Assembly (NCBI RefSeq): GCF_003012775.1 | Contig: NZ_PXYG01000006.1 | Coordinates: 124,001 to 188,000, forward strand | DNA: 64,000 nt | Direction of reading: 5' to 3' | DNA from: Zobellella endophytica | Lineage (GTDB): Bacteria > Pseudomonadota > Gammaproteobacteria > Enterobacterales > Aeromonadaceae | Shown here: one piece after another, positions 63,659 through 64,000 of the stretch | Layout of the letters: each line of letters starts with the position of its first letter | Numbering within the stretch: the stretch's first letter is position 1 | The notes under the pieces: model-generated | What the model was told of the DNA's origin: nothing | The model's database searches: none | The model's input: the letters and a program-made list of their open reading frames with translations, nothing else | Position numbers and translations under genes: made by a program

Positions 63659-63673
63659 TTTCGCCAACGAGCG

Positions 63674-64000
63674 CTACTCCTCGTTCAGACTCGTTACCAC
63701 TTCGGGGCTTACTCTTTCCATGGCCCAATCATGGCCTCGGTAGTAGTCCAGCATGTACAGCAAGTCGCGAACGGCTTCGAGCATTTCGCGTACCTCTTCG
63801 GTTGTTACCGTTTCTTCACGCCCATGTACTAGCTTGTTGCGCAGTTCTATGCCTTTCTTGATCGTGGAAATGACCTTTTTAGGGGGCCGACGAACTTCAC
63901 CGTTAACCCGATTCCTTGCGGGTAGCTGCGCCATGTAGTCTCGCAACATGCGGTCTAGTGGCGGAGATTGCAAGTTCTCGACAATCCAACTCACCGAAGG
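63674..64000 (-). CDS. Integron cassette ORF D, HEPN-like protein, 5' end beyond window
   Basis: The frame is open to the window edge; the first visible start is a GTG at 63994, but the true start may lie outside. The visible 106 residues are helical and contain GIELRNKLVHGREETVTTEE, with RNKLVH (Rx4H) as in HepT/MNT-type and other HEPN ribonucleases, followed by EMLEAVRDLLYMLDYYRGHD. It is immediately followed by an attC, so it is a cassette. A partner antitoxin cannot be seen here. Confidence 0.6.
   Translation of the reverse strand, partial: PSVSWIVENLQSPPLDRMLRDYMAQLPARNRVNGEVRRPPKKVISTIKKGIELRNKLVHGREETVTTEEVREMLEAVRDLLYMLDYYRGHDWAMERVSPEVVTSLNEE

Overview
The window looks like the chromosome of a GC-rich gammaproteobacterium. 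The housekeeping blocks (yibN-secB-gpsA beside gpmI-envC, ftsYEX-rpoH beside rsmD, yijD-fabR opposite a desaturase, a CsrB-type RNA) point to an Aeromonadales-like marine or halotolerant bacterium such as Oceanimonas, Zobellella or Oceanisphaera. That placement is an inference from gene content and order only. The native sequence is uniformly GC-rich, whereas roughly the last 3.5 kb is visibly more AT-rich and looks acquired.

Layout. 1-7.9 kb: gpsA (cut by the window edge), secB and a rhodanese, divergent from gpmI-envC; then a Cys-rich YkgJ-like protein, ChaC, a PanM-like acetyltransferase and fumC. 7.9-16.2 kb: a complete 2-aminoethylphosphonate (AEP) island. It holds a binding protein, phnX and phnW on the minus strand, and a GntR regulator, an ABC ATPase, a fused double permease and an aminophosphonate oxidoreductase on the plus strand. 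Three copies of the dyad TGGTNTANACCA lie in front of its three structural units, so one regulator probably controls import, transamination to phosphonoacetaldehyde and C-P bond cleavage. 16.2-23.5 kb: glpX, can, rpoH, ftsXEY, rsmD and small DUF proteins. 23.5-24.0 kb: no protein gene, but a CsrB-like sRNA with 18 GGA motifs, a terminator, a promoter, an IHF consensus site and a GacA/UvrY-type dyad. 24-38 kb: sseA, yijD-fabR, a desaturase, an NSS transporter, oligopeptidase B with a probable signal peptide, the ydbH-ynbE-ydbL lipid-bridge operon, an M14 peptidase and a WYL regulator.

38-43 kb: a complete FtsZ-family protein outside any division cluster, a nuclease-like protein, a lipoprotein, a cytochrome b and a cytochrome c'. 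43.6-49.1 kb: choline to glycine betaine, betI-betB-betA plus an unusually short BCCT transporter preceded by a 14-codon leader ORF. 49-59.2 kb: a diheme cytochrome, VOC proteins, a cold-shock/DUF1294 protein, a LysR remnant, DUF2946 and PepSY membrane proteins, an Atm1-like exporter operon, an FtrA/rhodanese divergent pair and a DUF2459 lipoprotein.

59.4-64 kb: a damaged integron cassette array without a visible integrase, with all genes on the minus strand. Two attC-like sites and one half attC separate four small cassettes. Two of these encode proteins with the RNxxxH motif of HEPN ribonucleases. An IS630-family element and an ISAs1-family element interrupt the array, and the ISAs1 element has no target duplication and has replaced the end of one cassette gene. 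This array, the isolated FtsZ and the CsrB locus are the most interesting parts of the window.
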